Positions 1 through 9,252 of a stretch of DNA of 64,000 bases are shown here, piece after piece. A model generated the notes under the pieces. The model did not search any database. It was not told the DNA's origin and worked only from the letters and a program-made list of their open reading frames with translations. The position numbers were made by a program, and so were the translations under genes. This stretch comes from an uncultured Microcaldota archaeon (GTDB lineage Archaea; Micrarchaeota; Micrarchaeia; Norongarragalinales; CAINOH01): positions 149,908 to 213,907 of the forward strand of contig CAINOH010000009.1 of the NCBI GenBank assembly GCA_903851445.1. Direction: 5' to 3'. Numbering within the stretch: position 1 is the stretch's first letter; every line of letters starts with the position of its first letter.

Positions 1-31
1 GAAAAATAAAAGGAAGGAATGCCCGGGGGAA

Positions 32-346
32 CTACTTCTTGTCCTCGGGGAACTGCATGTACTTTTCCAGGAGCTCTACTGCGCGCTTTATCGACTGACC
101 GATCTGCTTTTCGCTCTTTGCGCCGGAGCAGATTATCTTGCCGTTCTTGAAAAGTAGGAGCGTGGTGCCGATTTCCTTCAGGCGCATGATTGCGCCGGGA
201 AACTGCTCGGGCTCGTACTCGACGTTGTCTATCTCCATCGCTATGTTGAAAAGGTCGAGCTCGACTTTGAGGTTCGCCGAGGCGACTATGTTCTCAACCC
301 TGAATGCGGTATCGATTCTCCGCTTTGGTTTTGACTGCTTTGCCAT
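32..346 (-). CDS. tbp: TATA-binding protein, single TBP repeat only
   Basis: VENIVASANLKVELDLFNIA..VEYEPEQFPGAIMRLKE..TTLLLFKNGKIICSGAKSEKQIGQSIKRAVELLEK matches one TBP repeat; stop at 32-34; start at MAKQSKPK (346) with TATA-like TTTAAATATCC about 25 nt upstream. Confidence 0.88.
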   Translation of the reverse strand: MAKQSKPKRRIDTAFRVENIVASANLKVELDLFNIAMEIDNVEYEPEQFPGAIMRLKEIGTTLLLFKNGKIICSGAKSEKQIGQSIKRAVELLEKYMQFPEDKK

Positions 347-517
347 CGTGACACACCAACCGTAAAGGATATTTAAAGGCATTAGAATAACTTTTAAACC
401 CTTTTTAAACGTTCGGGCGGCGGGACCGGCCGCAAGGCGTTTGCCAGCCGCGCCTTTGCGGTGGCTTTTTCTTCTGCCGCCGGATTATGGTTGTGGCAAT
501 ACAAAAAGTGAGTTCTA

Positions 518-1960
518 TTGGACGCCGAGATAATCGAAGACTACCCGATGTGCCGGTACACCGTGCGGCCCGACGAGCTTACGAAAGACGAGCTTGCGCT
601 TGCGCAGAAGTTCTGCGACCTCTTGGCGGATAAGACCACGCTTGGAGCGTTCACAAAGGCAATGGGTTTTGCCGACACCGGCGCCCTGGAGTCGTTCATA
701 TCCTCGCGCGACAAGACAACAACGGGAAAGCCCCTTTCCAAGGAGGCTTTTGACGCGTTCCGCGATGCCATCGAGCAGTTTGCAGCTGCGGCCTCGAAGA
801 AGGTGGACGCGCGGATTGTCGCCGATTACGTTGCCGACGCTGTGCACGGTTACCGCATCATACAGCCGCTGTTTCGCGACACTGACCTTGAGGAGGTAAT
901 CGTCAACGGCCCGGGCCAGCCGGTCATCGTGTACCACCGAAAGTATGGCATGTGCCGCACCAACCTGGTGCTCCGCAACGACAACGAGATGCGCGCGCTG
1001 CTTACGCAGATCGGGGCTGACGAAAGCAAGCCTTTCAACAACCTCAGGCTTGCGGACGGGTGCAGGGGCAATGTCGTGTTCGAGCCAACCGCGTTCAGGA
1101 CCGCCATTACCATCCGCAAGTTCCAGTACAAGCCTATGAGCATCATTGACTTGCTCAACAACAACACCCTCACGCTTGATGTCGCAGCGTTCCTGTGGAC
1201 CTGCCTCGACGGTTTCACAGTGTACCCGCTGAACATCTTCATCGTGGGCGGCACGGCAAGCGGAAAGACAACAACGCTGAACGCCCTCCTGAGCCTGGTC
1301 CCGCAGAACGAGCGCATCGTCTCAATCGAGGACACTCTTGAAATCAACCCAAGCCTGAGGGAGAACTGGGTGCGCCTCGAGTCCAACCCGGCTGCAAGCC
1401 TGGAGGACCTTGTCAAGAACGCGCTGCGGATGCGGCCCGACAGGATAATCGTTGGCGAAATCCGCGGTTCGGAGGCGGAGGACCTGTTCACGGCCATGAA
1501 TGTGGGCCACCGCGGGATGCTTGCCACGCTTCATGCGAACTCCGACAGGGACACGGTGCGCAGGCTTGAGAACGCGCCGATGAACGTGCCGCACTCGCTC
1601 ATACCCCTTGTTGACATCATAGTCGTGCAGAACCGGCTGCGGTTTTCGGGGAACGAGACCAAGCGCCGCGTGGTGCAGGTCAGCGAAGTCTCCAGCCTCG
1701 ACGACCGGGTCGCGCTGAACGAGATTTTCGCCTGGAACCCCGAGTCGCGCAGCCTTGAGCGGACCAAGCTGCCAATACAGTCCAAGGAAAAGCTCGCAGC
1801 AGTGACCGCAAAAAGCATCAATGACGTCAGCGACGAGATCGAGCGCCGGAAGGCCGTGCTTTCCTACCTGGTTTCCCACGGCATCAGCCAGAATGACGAC
1901 GTCTGCAAGTTCATGGACTCGTTCTACGCAAAAATGAATGAGAGCCAGTTCGGAAAATAG
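518..1960 (+). CDS. Type II/IV secretion-type ATPase (GspE/TadA/ArlI family)
   Basis: Walker A GGTASGKTTTLNALL; VSIEDTLEI; RMRPDRIIVGEIRGSEAEDLFTAMNVGHRGMLATLHANS. Confidence 0.9.
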   Translation: MDAEIIEDYPMCRYTVRPDELTKDELALAQKFCDLLADKTTLGAFTKAMGFADTGALESFISSRDKTTTGKPLSKEAFDAFRDAIEQFAAAASKKVDARIVADYVADAVHGYRIIQPLFRDTDLEEVIVNGPGQPVIVYHRKYGMCRTNLVLRNDNEMRALLTQIGADESKPFNNLRLADGCRGNVVFEPTAFRTAITIRKFQYKPMSIIDLLNNNTLTLDVAAFLWTCLDGFTVYPLNIFIVGGTASGKTTTLNALLSLVPQNERIVSIEDTLEINPSLRENWVRLESNPAASLEDLVKNALRMRPDRIIVGEIRGSEAEDLFTAMNVGHRGMLATLHANSDRDTVRRLENAPMNVPHSLIPLVDIIVVQNRLRFSGNETKRRVVQVSEVSSLDDRVALNEIFAWNPESRSLERTKLPIQSKEKLAAVTAKSINDVSDEIERRKAVLSYLVSHGISQNDDVCKFMDSFYAKMNESQFGK

Positions 1961-2029
1961 CGCTTGAAGGTTTTTGCCTTTCGAAGGGATTTATAATCAG
2001 CCAAAGGCAAAGAAACCTTAGAGTAAAAA

Positions 2030-2893
2030 GTGGTTATTATGACACAAAAAATCCATCTCCTGATTACGGTCGTCTTTTTCTTCGCGCTTTTCGCACAGCT
2101 TGCGGCTGCGGCATATATTGAGATTACCGCGCCGGTCGCTGCCACCGCGTATGACGGAACAGTGGTGGACTTTGGCGCAGTTGGCCCGGGCCAGAGCCTG
2201 GAGATAGGCGCAAGCGAACCTTCAGGAGACCCATCCTACGGGAACCCCAACGTGATTGCGGTATGGGATCAGCTCAACTTCGTGCCGGAGTCGGTCCCGG
2301 GGGGCTGGTCGTTTGAGAACGGCAAGACATACGAGCGCAACTTCCATGCGTTTCTCCTGGTGTCACCCCAGGCTGCTGACGGCGACTACACTTTCAAAAT
2401 GAAGCCCGTTGATGAATACGAAGGCTCGGGCGACGTCACGTTCACGGGAAAGGTACGCGTAAACCACGACGTCTTCGGCCTTTCGGCCTCGCCCTCGCAG
2501 GCAACTGTTGCAGTCGGCACTCCGGCGCTTTACACGCTTGTGCTTGAGAACAGGGCAATGGCAACGGACACCTACAACGTGACCGTCTCCGGTTTCCCCG
2601 GTGCAGCAAAATACTCGAAGAAGGCGACTGTTGTGCGCCAGTCAAAGGCAACGGTGCCGTTCGAGGTCGTGTCCAACGAGCAGGCGACCTACCCGGTTAC
2701 GTTCACTGCAGTGTCGCTTTCAAGCAGCCGCATAACCGCAAGCGCAAGCGCGAAGATAACCTCGAAGGCGTCGCTTTTTGAGGATGTGCAGTCCGCAGGC
2801 TACGGCCTTCTGTTGTTCTCAAACTCGCAGCAGGCTGTTGTGGGTTTCCTTGCTTTTGCCGCGAACACGTACGACGCCTTGATGGCAAAATGA
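2030..2893 (+). CDS. Secreted/exported protein with N-terminal signal peptide and beta-sandwich-like domain
   Basis: Hydrophobic N-terminus ITVVFFFALFAQLAAAA; repeated beta-rich ectodomain. Confidence 0.6.
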   Translation: MVIMTQKIHLLITVVFFFALFAQLAAAAYIEITAPVAATAYDGTVVDFGAVGPGQSLEIGASEPSGDPSYGNPNVIAVWDQLNFVPESVPGGWSFENGKTYERNFHAFLLVSPQAADGDYTFKMKPVDEYEGSGDVTFTGKVRVNHDVFGLSASPSQATVAVGTPALYTLVLENRAMATDTYNVTVSGFPGAAKYSKKATVVRQSKATVPFEVVSNEQATYPVTFTAVSLSSSRITASASAKITSKASLFEDVQSAGYGLLLFSNSQQAVVGFLAFAANTYDALMAK

Positions 2894-2950
2894 GTGCAGG
2901 GGGTTCCGGTGAAAATAGCCCCCGTTTTTACTTCCTAGCGGTGCTTTTGC

Positions 2951-4609
2951 TTGGCGTATGACTTCGACAGGATTGACGCAAGAAAGTTCTTCAAGACCGG
3001 CCGCATATTACTGACGCCAGAGGCCGACGTGCAAATGCGCGAGGATGCGGTCCGGCAATTGTGCGACCAGATTGTAAAGCAAACGCCGGACAAGCAGGGG
3101 TTCGAGCGGCTCAAGAACGCTTATTCGAAAAAATACAAGCTCGCCAACGTCATAAAGAGCGCGGAAGTGTTCTCCGAGCTTGAGGCCCGCGGAGAGGGCA
3201 TTACAGGAAAGCTCGCGGGCCTGCTCAAGGTCAAGGACGTGCGCGGCCTGTCCGGAATCACAAACATCGCAATCATGACACGGCCGCTTGACAGCTGCCC
3301 GTTTTCCTGCATCTACTGCCCGCAGGGAATCGACGCGCCCAAAAGCTACACTGGCTTTGAGCCGAGCGCGCGCCGGGCAAAACAGAACGGCTTTGACGCG
3401 TACAGGATGACTTGCGCGCGGCTTGAGCAGCTAAGGATTAGCGGCCACCCGTCAACAAAGTGCGAGCTCATCATACAGGGAGGCACGTTCAACCGCCAGC
3501 CGAAAAAATATAGGGAAGACTTCTTGCGCGGCGCGCTTGACGCGTTCAACGAAAAAAAGTCGAGGACGCTCGCCATCGCCTTGAAGGCCAACGAGCACGC
3601 ACGACATCGGATGATAGGCCTTACCATCGAGACCCGACCGGACTGCGCAAGCAAGGAGGAAATAATCGACTTGCTGCGAATAGGCACGACGAGGATAGAG
3701 CTTGGCGTGCAGACTTTGTCCGATGATGTTTATCGAAAGGCAAAAAGGGGGCATTCTGTTGCCGATGTCGCCGACGCTACAAAAAACTGCAAGGATGCGC
3801 TCCTCAAGGTTTGCTACCACATGATGCCCGGGCTCTTTGCGACGCCAAAGGACGACGAGAAATATTTCCGTATGCTCTTCGACGACCCGCGCTTTCGGCC
3901 GGACATGCTCAAGATTTACCCTACGCTCGTGATGCGGGGCACCGGCCTGTACGAATTGTGGAAAAAGGGCGAATACGAGCCTTATGACGAGAAGACCGCG
4001 CGAAAACTCCTGACCCGGATCAAGGAACGCGTCCCAAAATACGTGCGGATAATGCGAATCGAGCGTGACATCCCATCCAACCTGATCAGCCACGGCATCA
4101 AGGCGCTCAACATACGCCAGCTGGTGCGCGAAGATATGCAGGCGCACGGGAAAAAGTGCGGGTGCATACGCTGCCGCGAAGTCGGGTTCCGGACAAAGCA
4201 CGAGAAAATCAAGCCGGACTACTCGGCAGTGGAACTTGAGCGCATCGACTATGACGCAAGCGGAGGAAAGGAAATCTTCCTGTCGATGGTGGACAGGACA
4301 AACGACGCGCTCATGGGAATCTGCCGGGTGCGCAAACCTTCTGACGAGACGTATGTGAAGCAAGTCGGCGACAACTGCGGGGTACGGGAGTTGCACGTCT
4401 ACGGCGAGGAACTCCCCATCTCCGAGCGCAAGGCGCACGCCGCACAGCACAAGGGATACGGCAAGGCGCTGCTTGCAGAGGCGGAAAGTATTGCAAGGGA
4501 AGATTTCGACTCGAAAAAGCTCCTTGTAATCAGCGGCGTTGGAGCCAAGGAATACTACTACAAGCAGGGCTACAAGGCGGACGGGACGTTTGTAAGCAAA
4601 AAGCTTTGA
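2951..4609 (+). CDS. elp3: Elp3: radical SAM / GNAT tRNA uridine-34 acetyltransferase
   Basis: Radical SAM CPFSCIYCPQG, IQGGTFN, TIETRPD; C-terminal GNAT HKGYGKALLAEAE. Confidence 0.95.
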   Translation: MAYDFDRIDARKFFKTGRILLTPEADVQMREDAVRQLCDQIVKQTPDKQGFERLKNAYSKKYKLANVIKSAEVFSELEARGEGITGKLAGLLKVKDVRGLSGITNIAIMTRPLDSCPFSCIYCPQGIDAPKSYTGFEPSARRAKQNGFDAYRMTCARLEQLRISGHPSTKCELIIQGGTFNRQPKKYREDFLRGALDAFNEKKSRTLAIALKANEHARHRMIGLTIETRPDCASKEEIIDLLRIGTTRIELGVQTLSDDVYRKAKRGHSVADVADATKNCKDALLKVCYHMMPGLFATPKDDEKYFRMLFDDPRFRPDMLKIYPTLVMRGTGLYELWKKGEYEPYDEKTARKLLTRIKERVPKYVRIMRIERDIPSNLISHGIKALNIRQLVREDMQAHGKKCGCIRCREVGFRTKHEKIKPDYSAVELERIDYDASGGKEIFLSMVDRTNDALMGICRVRKPSDETYVKQVGDNCGVRELHVYGEELPISERKAHAAQHKGYGKALLAEAESIAREDFDSKKLLVISGVGAKEYYYKQGYKADGTFVSKKL

Positions 4610-4628
4610 CGCGTGCTTTTGGAACGCA

Positions 4629-4943
4629 CTACTTCTTTTTGGGCTTGAAAACCGTGTCCGCTTTTTTCAACTCGGCGGTTGACGGGAGCTGCTCATCTGC
4701 ATAAAGCCGGGCTATGATGCGCTTGTCTTTTGACAGAAGATAATCCTGGTCCTTAACGCAGCTCCAGGCGTCGGGGTGGGCCAGGACCGACTCGTAGGGG
4801 TGCTTAATCTTCCTGATTCCGGCAAACGGCTTTGCCCTTGCAACCGCATACAATATCTCGTTTGTAGGCTTGAGCCTACGGACCAGGTAGTGTGTCCCGT
4901 TAAGTTCCACCAAGTCCCTATGCAGGGGGTTTGCAGCTGCCAT
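4629..4943 (-). CDS. Hypothetical protein
   Basis: ORF 104 aa starting MAAANPLHRDLVELNG; no recognised family. Confidence 0.5.
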   Translation of the reverse strand: MAAANPLHRDLVELNGTHYLVRRLKPTNEILYAVARAKPFAGIRKIKHPYESVLAHPDAWSCVKDQDYLLSKDKRIIARLYADEQLPSTAELKKADTVFKPKKK

Positions 4944-5024
4944 AGCAAGGACTGTTGCCTGCAGAAAATATAATACGAAGCGAGTGTGCAGCCGATACTG
5001 TGGGACTTTGGAAGAGGTACCGAT

Positions 5025-6140
5025 TCAACCCCCGACTTTTTCAATCGGCCCGTCCGGGCAGTTCAGCAGGAGGGCATCCGACTCGTCGAATGACACGAAG
5101 ACCGCATCCCCGGTCTTGAAGCCCCTGCCGAAACCCAGCCGCCGCACGATTATGGGCCGAGAGCCGCAGGACAGCTCGTAACGGATTTTCTCCCCAAGGA
5201 AGCGACGCGACCCGATTTTTGCCTTGACAAAATTGGCATGGTAGGGCTGGCGCTTGCTTAGCACCAGCTTCTCTGGTCGGAAGACCGCAATTGCCTTGTC
5301 AGCGCCGTCGGGTATCCTGGACGCATCGGCTTTTGATAGGCGGAAGTCCTTTCCCAAAAAGTTGACCTCGAGGGCCTTTGCGGTTCGGCGCTTGATTTTG
5401 CACTCGAAAAAGTTTGCTTCGCCAACGAAGTACGCCACGAACAGGTTGGCCGGCTTGAAGTAGACCTCCTCGGGCGTGCCCACCTGCATTATCTGTCCTT
5501 TGTTCATCACGACAATCGTGTCCGCCATGCTCATGGCCTCCTCCTGGTTGTGCGTGACGTGTATGGCCGTAAGGCCGAGCGTCTTTACGATGTTGCGCAG
5601 CTCGAGCCGCAGCTCCTCGCCAATCTTTGCGTCCAGCGCGCAGAGCGGCTCGTCCAAAAGCAGGAGGGAGGACTGCGATGCGAGTGCCCGGGCAAGCGCA
5701 ACCCTCTGCTGCATCCCGCCCGAAAGCTCCGACGGGAATGCCGATGCGCGGTCTGATGGGAACTTTACAAGCTCAAGCATGCGCATTGCTATCTCCTTCG
5801 TCTTTTCCGCGCTAAGCTCGCGGATTACCGGGCCGTAGGATACGTTCTTTTCAGTTGAAAGATGTGGAAACAAGGCGTAGTTTTGGAACATCATGCCCAC
5901 ATTATGCTCCTCTATGGGAAGGCTGGTGACGTTCCTTGCGCCGATGTGCACGCTTCCGGAGGTTGGTGGGTAGATTCCGGCAATCGTCTTGAGCAGCGTG
6001 GTCTTGCCGCAGCCCGACGGCCCTAAAAGGACCACGTAGTCTCTGTCCTTGACAACCAAGTCCATTCCCTTGAGGGCGACTATGTTGCCGCTGAATGTTT
6101 TGGAAACTCCTTTAAGCCGCACTTCGGGCACGCCTAACAC
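5025..6140 (-). CDS. ABC transporter ATP-binding protein (Fe3+/thiamine/sulfate/molybdate-type)
   Basis: Walker A GPSGCGKTTLL; signature LSGGMQQRVALARALA; Walker B LLLLDEPL; C-terminal TOBE-like region. Confidence 0.93.
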   Translation of the reverse strand: MLGVPEVRLKGVSKTFSGNIVALKGMDLVVKDRDYVVLLGPSGCGKTTLLKTIAGIYPPTSGSVHIGARNVTSLPIEEHNVGMMFQNYALFPHLSTEKNVSYGPVIRELSAEKTKEIAMRMLELVKFPSDRASAFPSELSGGMQQRVALARALASQSSLLLLDEPLCALDAKIGEELRLELRNIVKTLGLTAIHVTHNQEEAMSMADTIVVMNKGQIMQVGTPEEVYFKPANLFVAYFVGEANFFECKIKRRTAKALEVNFLGKDFRLSKADASRIPDGADKAIAVFRPEKLVLSKRQPYHANFVKAKIGSRRFLGEKIRYELSCGSRPIIVRRLGFGRGFKTGDAVFVSFDESDALLLNCPDGPIEKVGG

Positions 6141-7662
6141 CTCTACGCATCACAAGCAAAAGAACGAAGGATATCGCAAACAGGATGGCGCAGGCAACCG
6201 CGGCATCGGCAAGCTGGTTCGCCTTCACCATGTTGACTATCAGCACAGGTATCGTGGAGACGCTCTTTGCAACTGCAAGCGTGGCGCCGGTCTCGCTGAT
6301 GCTCCGCATGAAACCCATCACCACGCCAGCAAGCACCGAAGGCAGGATGAGTGGGAGGGTGACTGATGACAGGACCTTGAAGGGCGTGGCACCCAGCGTG
6401 GAGGCCGCCTGCTCGAGGTTCTTGTCCAGCGCCGAAATCGCGGCTGCAATCGGCGTCACCACAAAGGGAAATGTGAATGACAGGTGCGCAAGCGCTATCA
6501 CCAAAAGCTCGGGAAACTGCAGCCCGCTCCAGTAAAACGCAAGGGAAAACCCAAGGGCGGACGTGGGAACAACCAGCACCACCTCGTTTGCGGACTCGAA
6601 AAGCTTTCCCAGGCCCCACTTGTTCCTGCCTATGAACATGGCAAGCAAAAAGCCAAAGAACAGGTTGACTGCGGTGACCGCGCAGGCTATCAGGAATGAC
6701 GTCTCCAGGCTGCTGAAAATCAGCGCCATCTGGTCCGCTTGCGGCAGCGCCTTGAGCTGGAACAGGAAGATGAACAGGAAAAACGCGGGAATGATGATAA
6801 GGATGAAGAAGAAGGCCAGCACGGTCCCGTTCTTGAAGAAGCTGAACTTGACGAGCCGCTTCTCAAGCCGGGGGGAGATTCCGTCGATTGATATTGACGC
6901 TTTTCGCGCAAGGTGCTTTGCCAGGAAAAGGAATGTGACTGCAAAGACGATGAGGATGAACGAAATGGAGGCTGCTGCAGGGATGTTGCCCGCGTTCTTG
7001 TAGGCAAGGACCTGCATTGGCGCGGTTGACGCAAGGCCGGCGACCATCATCGTCGCGCCGGTCTCGCTCAGGCTGTGCGTGAACGCCAGCATCCCGCCGA
7101 TTATCGCGCTCGACTTTACAAGCGGAAGCGAAATCGTGCGGAAGGCGGTCAGCGTATTTGCACCAAGCGAGCGCGAGGCGGTCTCGTAGACCGGGTCGAG
7201 CTCCTCGAACGCTGCTGCCACGGTCCTGACCACGTAGGGGAACACGAACGCGGTGTGCAGGAGCGCTATCATCCAGAACCCCTTCTCGATTAGCGCAAGC
7301 CCGTACTGCGAGCCCCAGAAGAGGTAGACGGAGAAGCCCAGGGCCGCAGTTGGCAGGATGAGCGGCATGTCCACAAGGGTGTTGAGGATTTCCTTTTTCC
7401 AGCCAGTGGAGCGAAAGACAAGCCACGCCATCGGCACGCCGAAAAGCAGGGAGAGCGCGGTTGCAATAAGGGATACCCCGAAGGAGGTTTCAAGTGCGGC
7501 CACGACTTCGGGGTTGAGATCTACCCGCAGGCCCATTGAAATGACGAACACCGCGGGGAAGAACACGAAAAAGAGGAAAAAGAGGACTGCTGCCGCGTAC
7601 AGCGCGGGCGACACCCACTTTTTCTTCGACAGCTGGCTGACCGCCCGTATGAAACGATTCAT
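6112..7662 (-). CDS. ABC transporter permease, two BPD_transp domains fused (ThiP/FbpB-like)
   Basis: Two permease halves with EETASRSLGANTLTAFRTISLPLV and EQAASTLGATPFKVLSSVTLPLI EAA loops; start MNRFIRAV; 3' end overlaps the ATPase start. Confidence 0.88.
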   Translation of the reverse strand: MNRFIRAVSQLSKKKWVSPALYAAAVLFFLFFVFFPAVFVISMGLRVDLNPEVVAALETSFGVSLIATALSLLFGVPMAWLVFRSTGWKKEILNTLVDMPLILPTAALGFSVYLFWGSQYGLALIEKGFWMIALLHTAFVFPYVVRTVAAAFEELDPVYETASRSLGANTLTAFRTISLPLVKSSAIIGGMLAFTHSLSETGATMMVAGLASTAPMQVLAYKNAGNIPAAASISFILIVFAVTFLFLAKHLARKASISIDGISPRLEKRLVKFSFFKNGTVLAFFFILIIIPAFFLFIFLFQLKALPQADQMALIFSSLETSFLIACAVTAVNLFFGFLLAMFIGRNKWGLGKLFESANEVVLVVPTSALGFSLAFYWSGLQFPELLVIALAHLSFTFPFVVTPIAAAISALDKNLEQAASTLGATPFKVLSSVTLPLILPSVLAGVVMGFMRSISETGATLAVAKSVSTIPVLIVNMVKANQLADAAVACAILFAISFVLLLVMRRGVRRARSAA

Positions 7663-7879
7663 GCCAAGATGACATCCCGCGCTATTGGCGCGTAATACCA
7701 GAAGCTCCGAAGCTGATAGAAATGAAAGGGGATGGTCGGGTTTAAAGGCACTTTGTTGGCTGGACTGCGGTGATGAAAAGGTGTGAAGACACAACAAAGG
7801 CAGGTTACTAAGACACGATGGGGAATGCTTACGAATAAAAATTCGCAAAAACAACTCTTGGTGTCGTGATGACCCCGCT

Positions 7880-9217
7880 ATGGACATGCTTACCCGGCTT
7901 CTTGAAAAAAACAAGGCAAGCGAACTTGACCGCGTGTCAGTAAAGACCTCGGATGGCATGCGGCTTGAGGGCCTTGTGATGCCGCGAATCGAGTACGGCG
8001 ACACCGACTGCCTCATACTCAAGCTCGACTCGGGCTACAATGCGGGAATCGCTGCGGGTAAAATAGTCGAGATGAGAACGATTGCGAAAGCCGGGGCGGC
8101 AGCAAAGAAGGCCGCAAAACCAAAAGGCCGCGCGGGCCCTGCCTCAAACAGCCTTCCGCAAATCGCAATGATTGCAACCGGCGGCACCATCGCGTCAGTC
8201 ATCGACTACGCAACAGGCGGAGTGCACGGAAAGCTTGATGCGGAAGACATTGCGGCGGCCATTCCCGCACTTTCAAGTCACGTGCAAATCTCCGCGTTCC
8301 ACTCGCCGTTCCGGGTATTCTCTGAGGACATGACACATCGCGAGTGGCAAAAGATTGCCGAGATTGCCGCAAAGGAACTTGAAAACGGGGAAACCCGCGG
8401 GGCGATAGTCACCCACGGCACGGACACGCTGCACTTTACAGCGGCTGCACTTTCGTTCATGCTTTCAGAATACAAAAAACCGATTGCGCTTGTGGGAGCG
8501 CAGCGTTCCCCTGATAGGGGAAGCTTTGACGGGATAATGAACCTGACCTGCGCCGCAACGTATGCCACTAGCGACATTGGCGAAAAGGCAATCGTGATGC
8601 ACGCGACAACAAACGACGACTACTGCTATGCAAGCCGCGGAACGAAGGTGCGAAAGCTCCACTCGTCAAGAAGGGACGCGTTCCAGCCGGTGAATGATGC
8701 CGCGCTTGCGAAAATCTGGCCCGACGGGAAAATCGAGAAGACAAATGCAAGCATTGTAAAACGCCAGGAGACACCGGACGCAAAACCACTTGTGGGATTC
8801 GAGCCCAAGGTCGCAATAGTCAAAATGTATCCGTCAAGCGACCCCGAAATCCTTGACTACTATATTTCAAAAAAATACAAGGGAATAATCATCGAGGGAA
8901 CCGGCCTGGGCCACGTGTCAACCAACCCGCTTCGCAAGGAGAACTGCTGGCTGCCAAACGTCAGGGCGGCAACCGGTGCGGGCGCGCACGTCTGCATGAC
9001 CACACAATGCATCCATGGAAAGGCCAATCCCTTCGTCTATTCCGCGGGCAGGCTGCTTTCACAGGCAGGCGTACAATACCTATCAGATATGCTCACTGAA
9101 ACGGCCTATGTCAAGCTCGGCTGGGCGCTTGGCCAGAAGAAGAACGCAAAGGACGTTGCCGAGCTGATGGCGACAAACGTCGCAGGCGAGTACAACGAAA
9201 GACACGAATATTACTAG
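7880..9217 (+). CDS. gatD: Glu-tRNA(Gln) amidotransferase subunit D (asparaginase-like)
   Basis: IATGGTIASVIDYATGGV; VTHGTDTLHFTAAALSFML; directly followed by gatE. Confidence 0.95.
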   Translation: MDMLTRLLEKNKASELDRVSVKTSDGMRLEGLVMPRIEYGDTDCLILKLDSGYNAGIAAGKIVEMRTIAKAGAAAKKAAKPKGRAGPASNSLPQIAMIATGGTIASVIDYATGGVHGKLDAEDIAAAIPALSSHVQISAFHSPFRVFSEDMTHREWQKIAEIAAKELENGETRGAIVTHGTDTLHFTAAALSFMLSEYKKPIALVGAQRSPDRGSFDGIMNLTCAATYATSDIGEKAIVMHATTNDDYCYASRGTKVRKLHSSRRDAFQPVNDAALAKIWPDGKIEKTNASIVKRQETPDAKPLVGFEPKVAIVKMYPSSDPEILDYYISKKYKGIIIEGTGLGHVSTNPLRKENCWLPNVRAATGAGAHVCMTTQCIHGKANPFVYSAGRLLSQAGVQYLSDMLTETAYVKLGWALGQKKNAKDVAELMATNVAGEYNERHEYY

Positions 9218-9252
9218 TGTTACCGATGGACGATTGCTAAGAGTGATTTTGC

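Noticed and set aside
32-382. Truncation of a normal two-repeat TBP by the window edge
   Set aside because: The stop codon (32-34) lies inside the window and follows a natural acidic C-terminal tail; the start side is also complete with promoter.
3452-4450. 332-aa - strand ORF
   Set aside because: Antisense to elp3, which has unambiguous catalytic motifs; GC-rich third positions create long shadow ORFs throughout this window.
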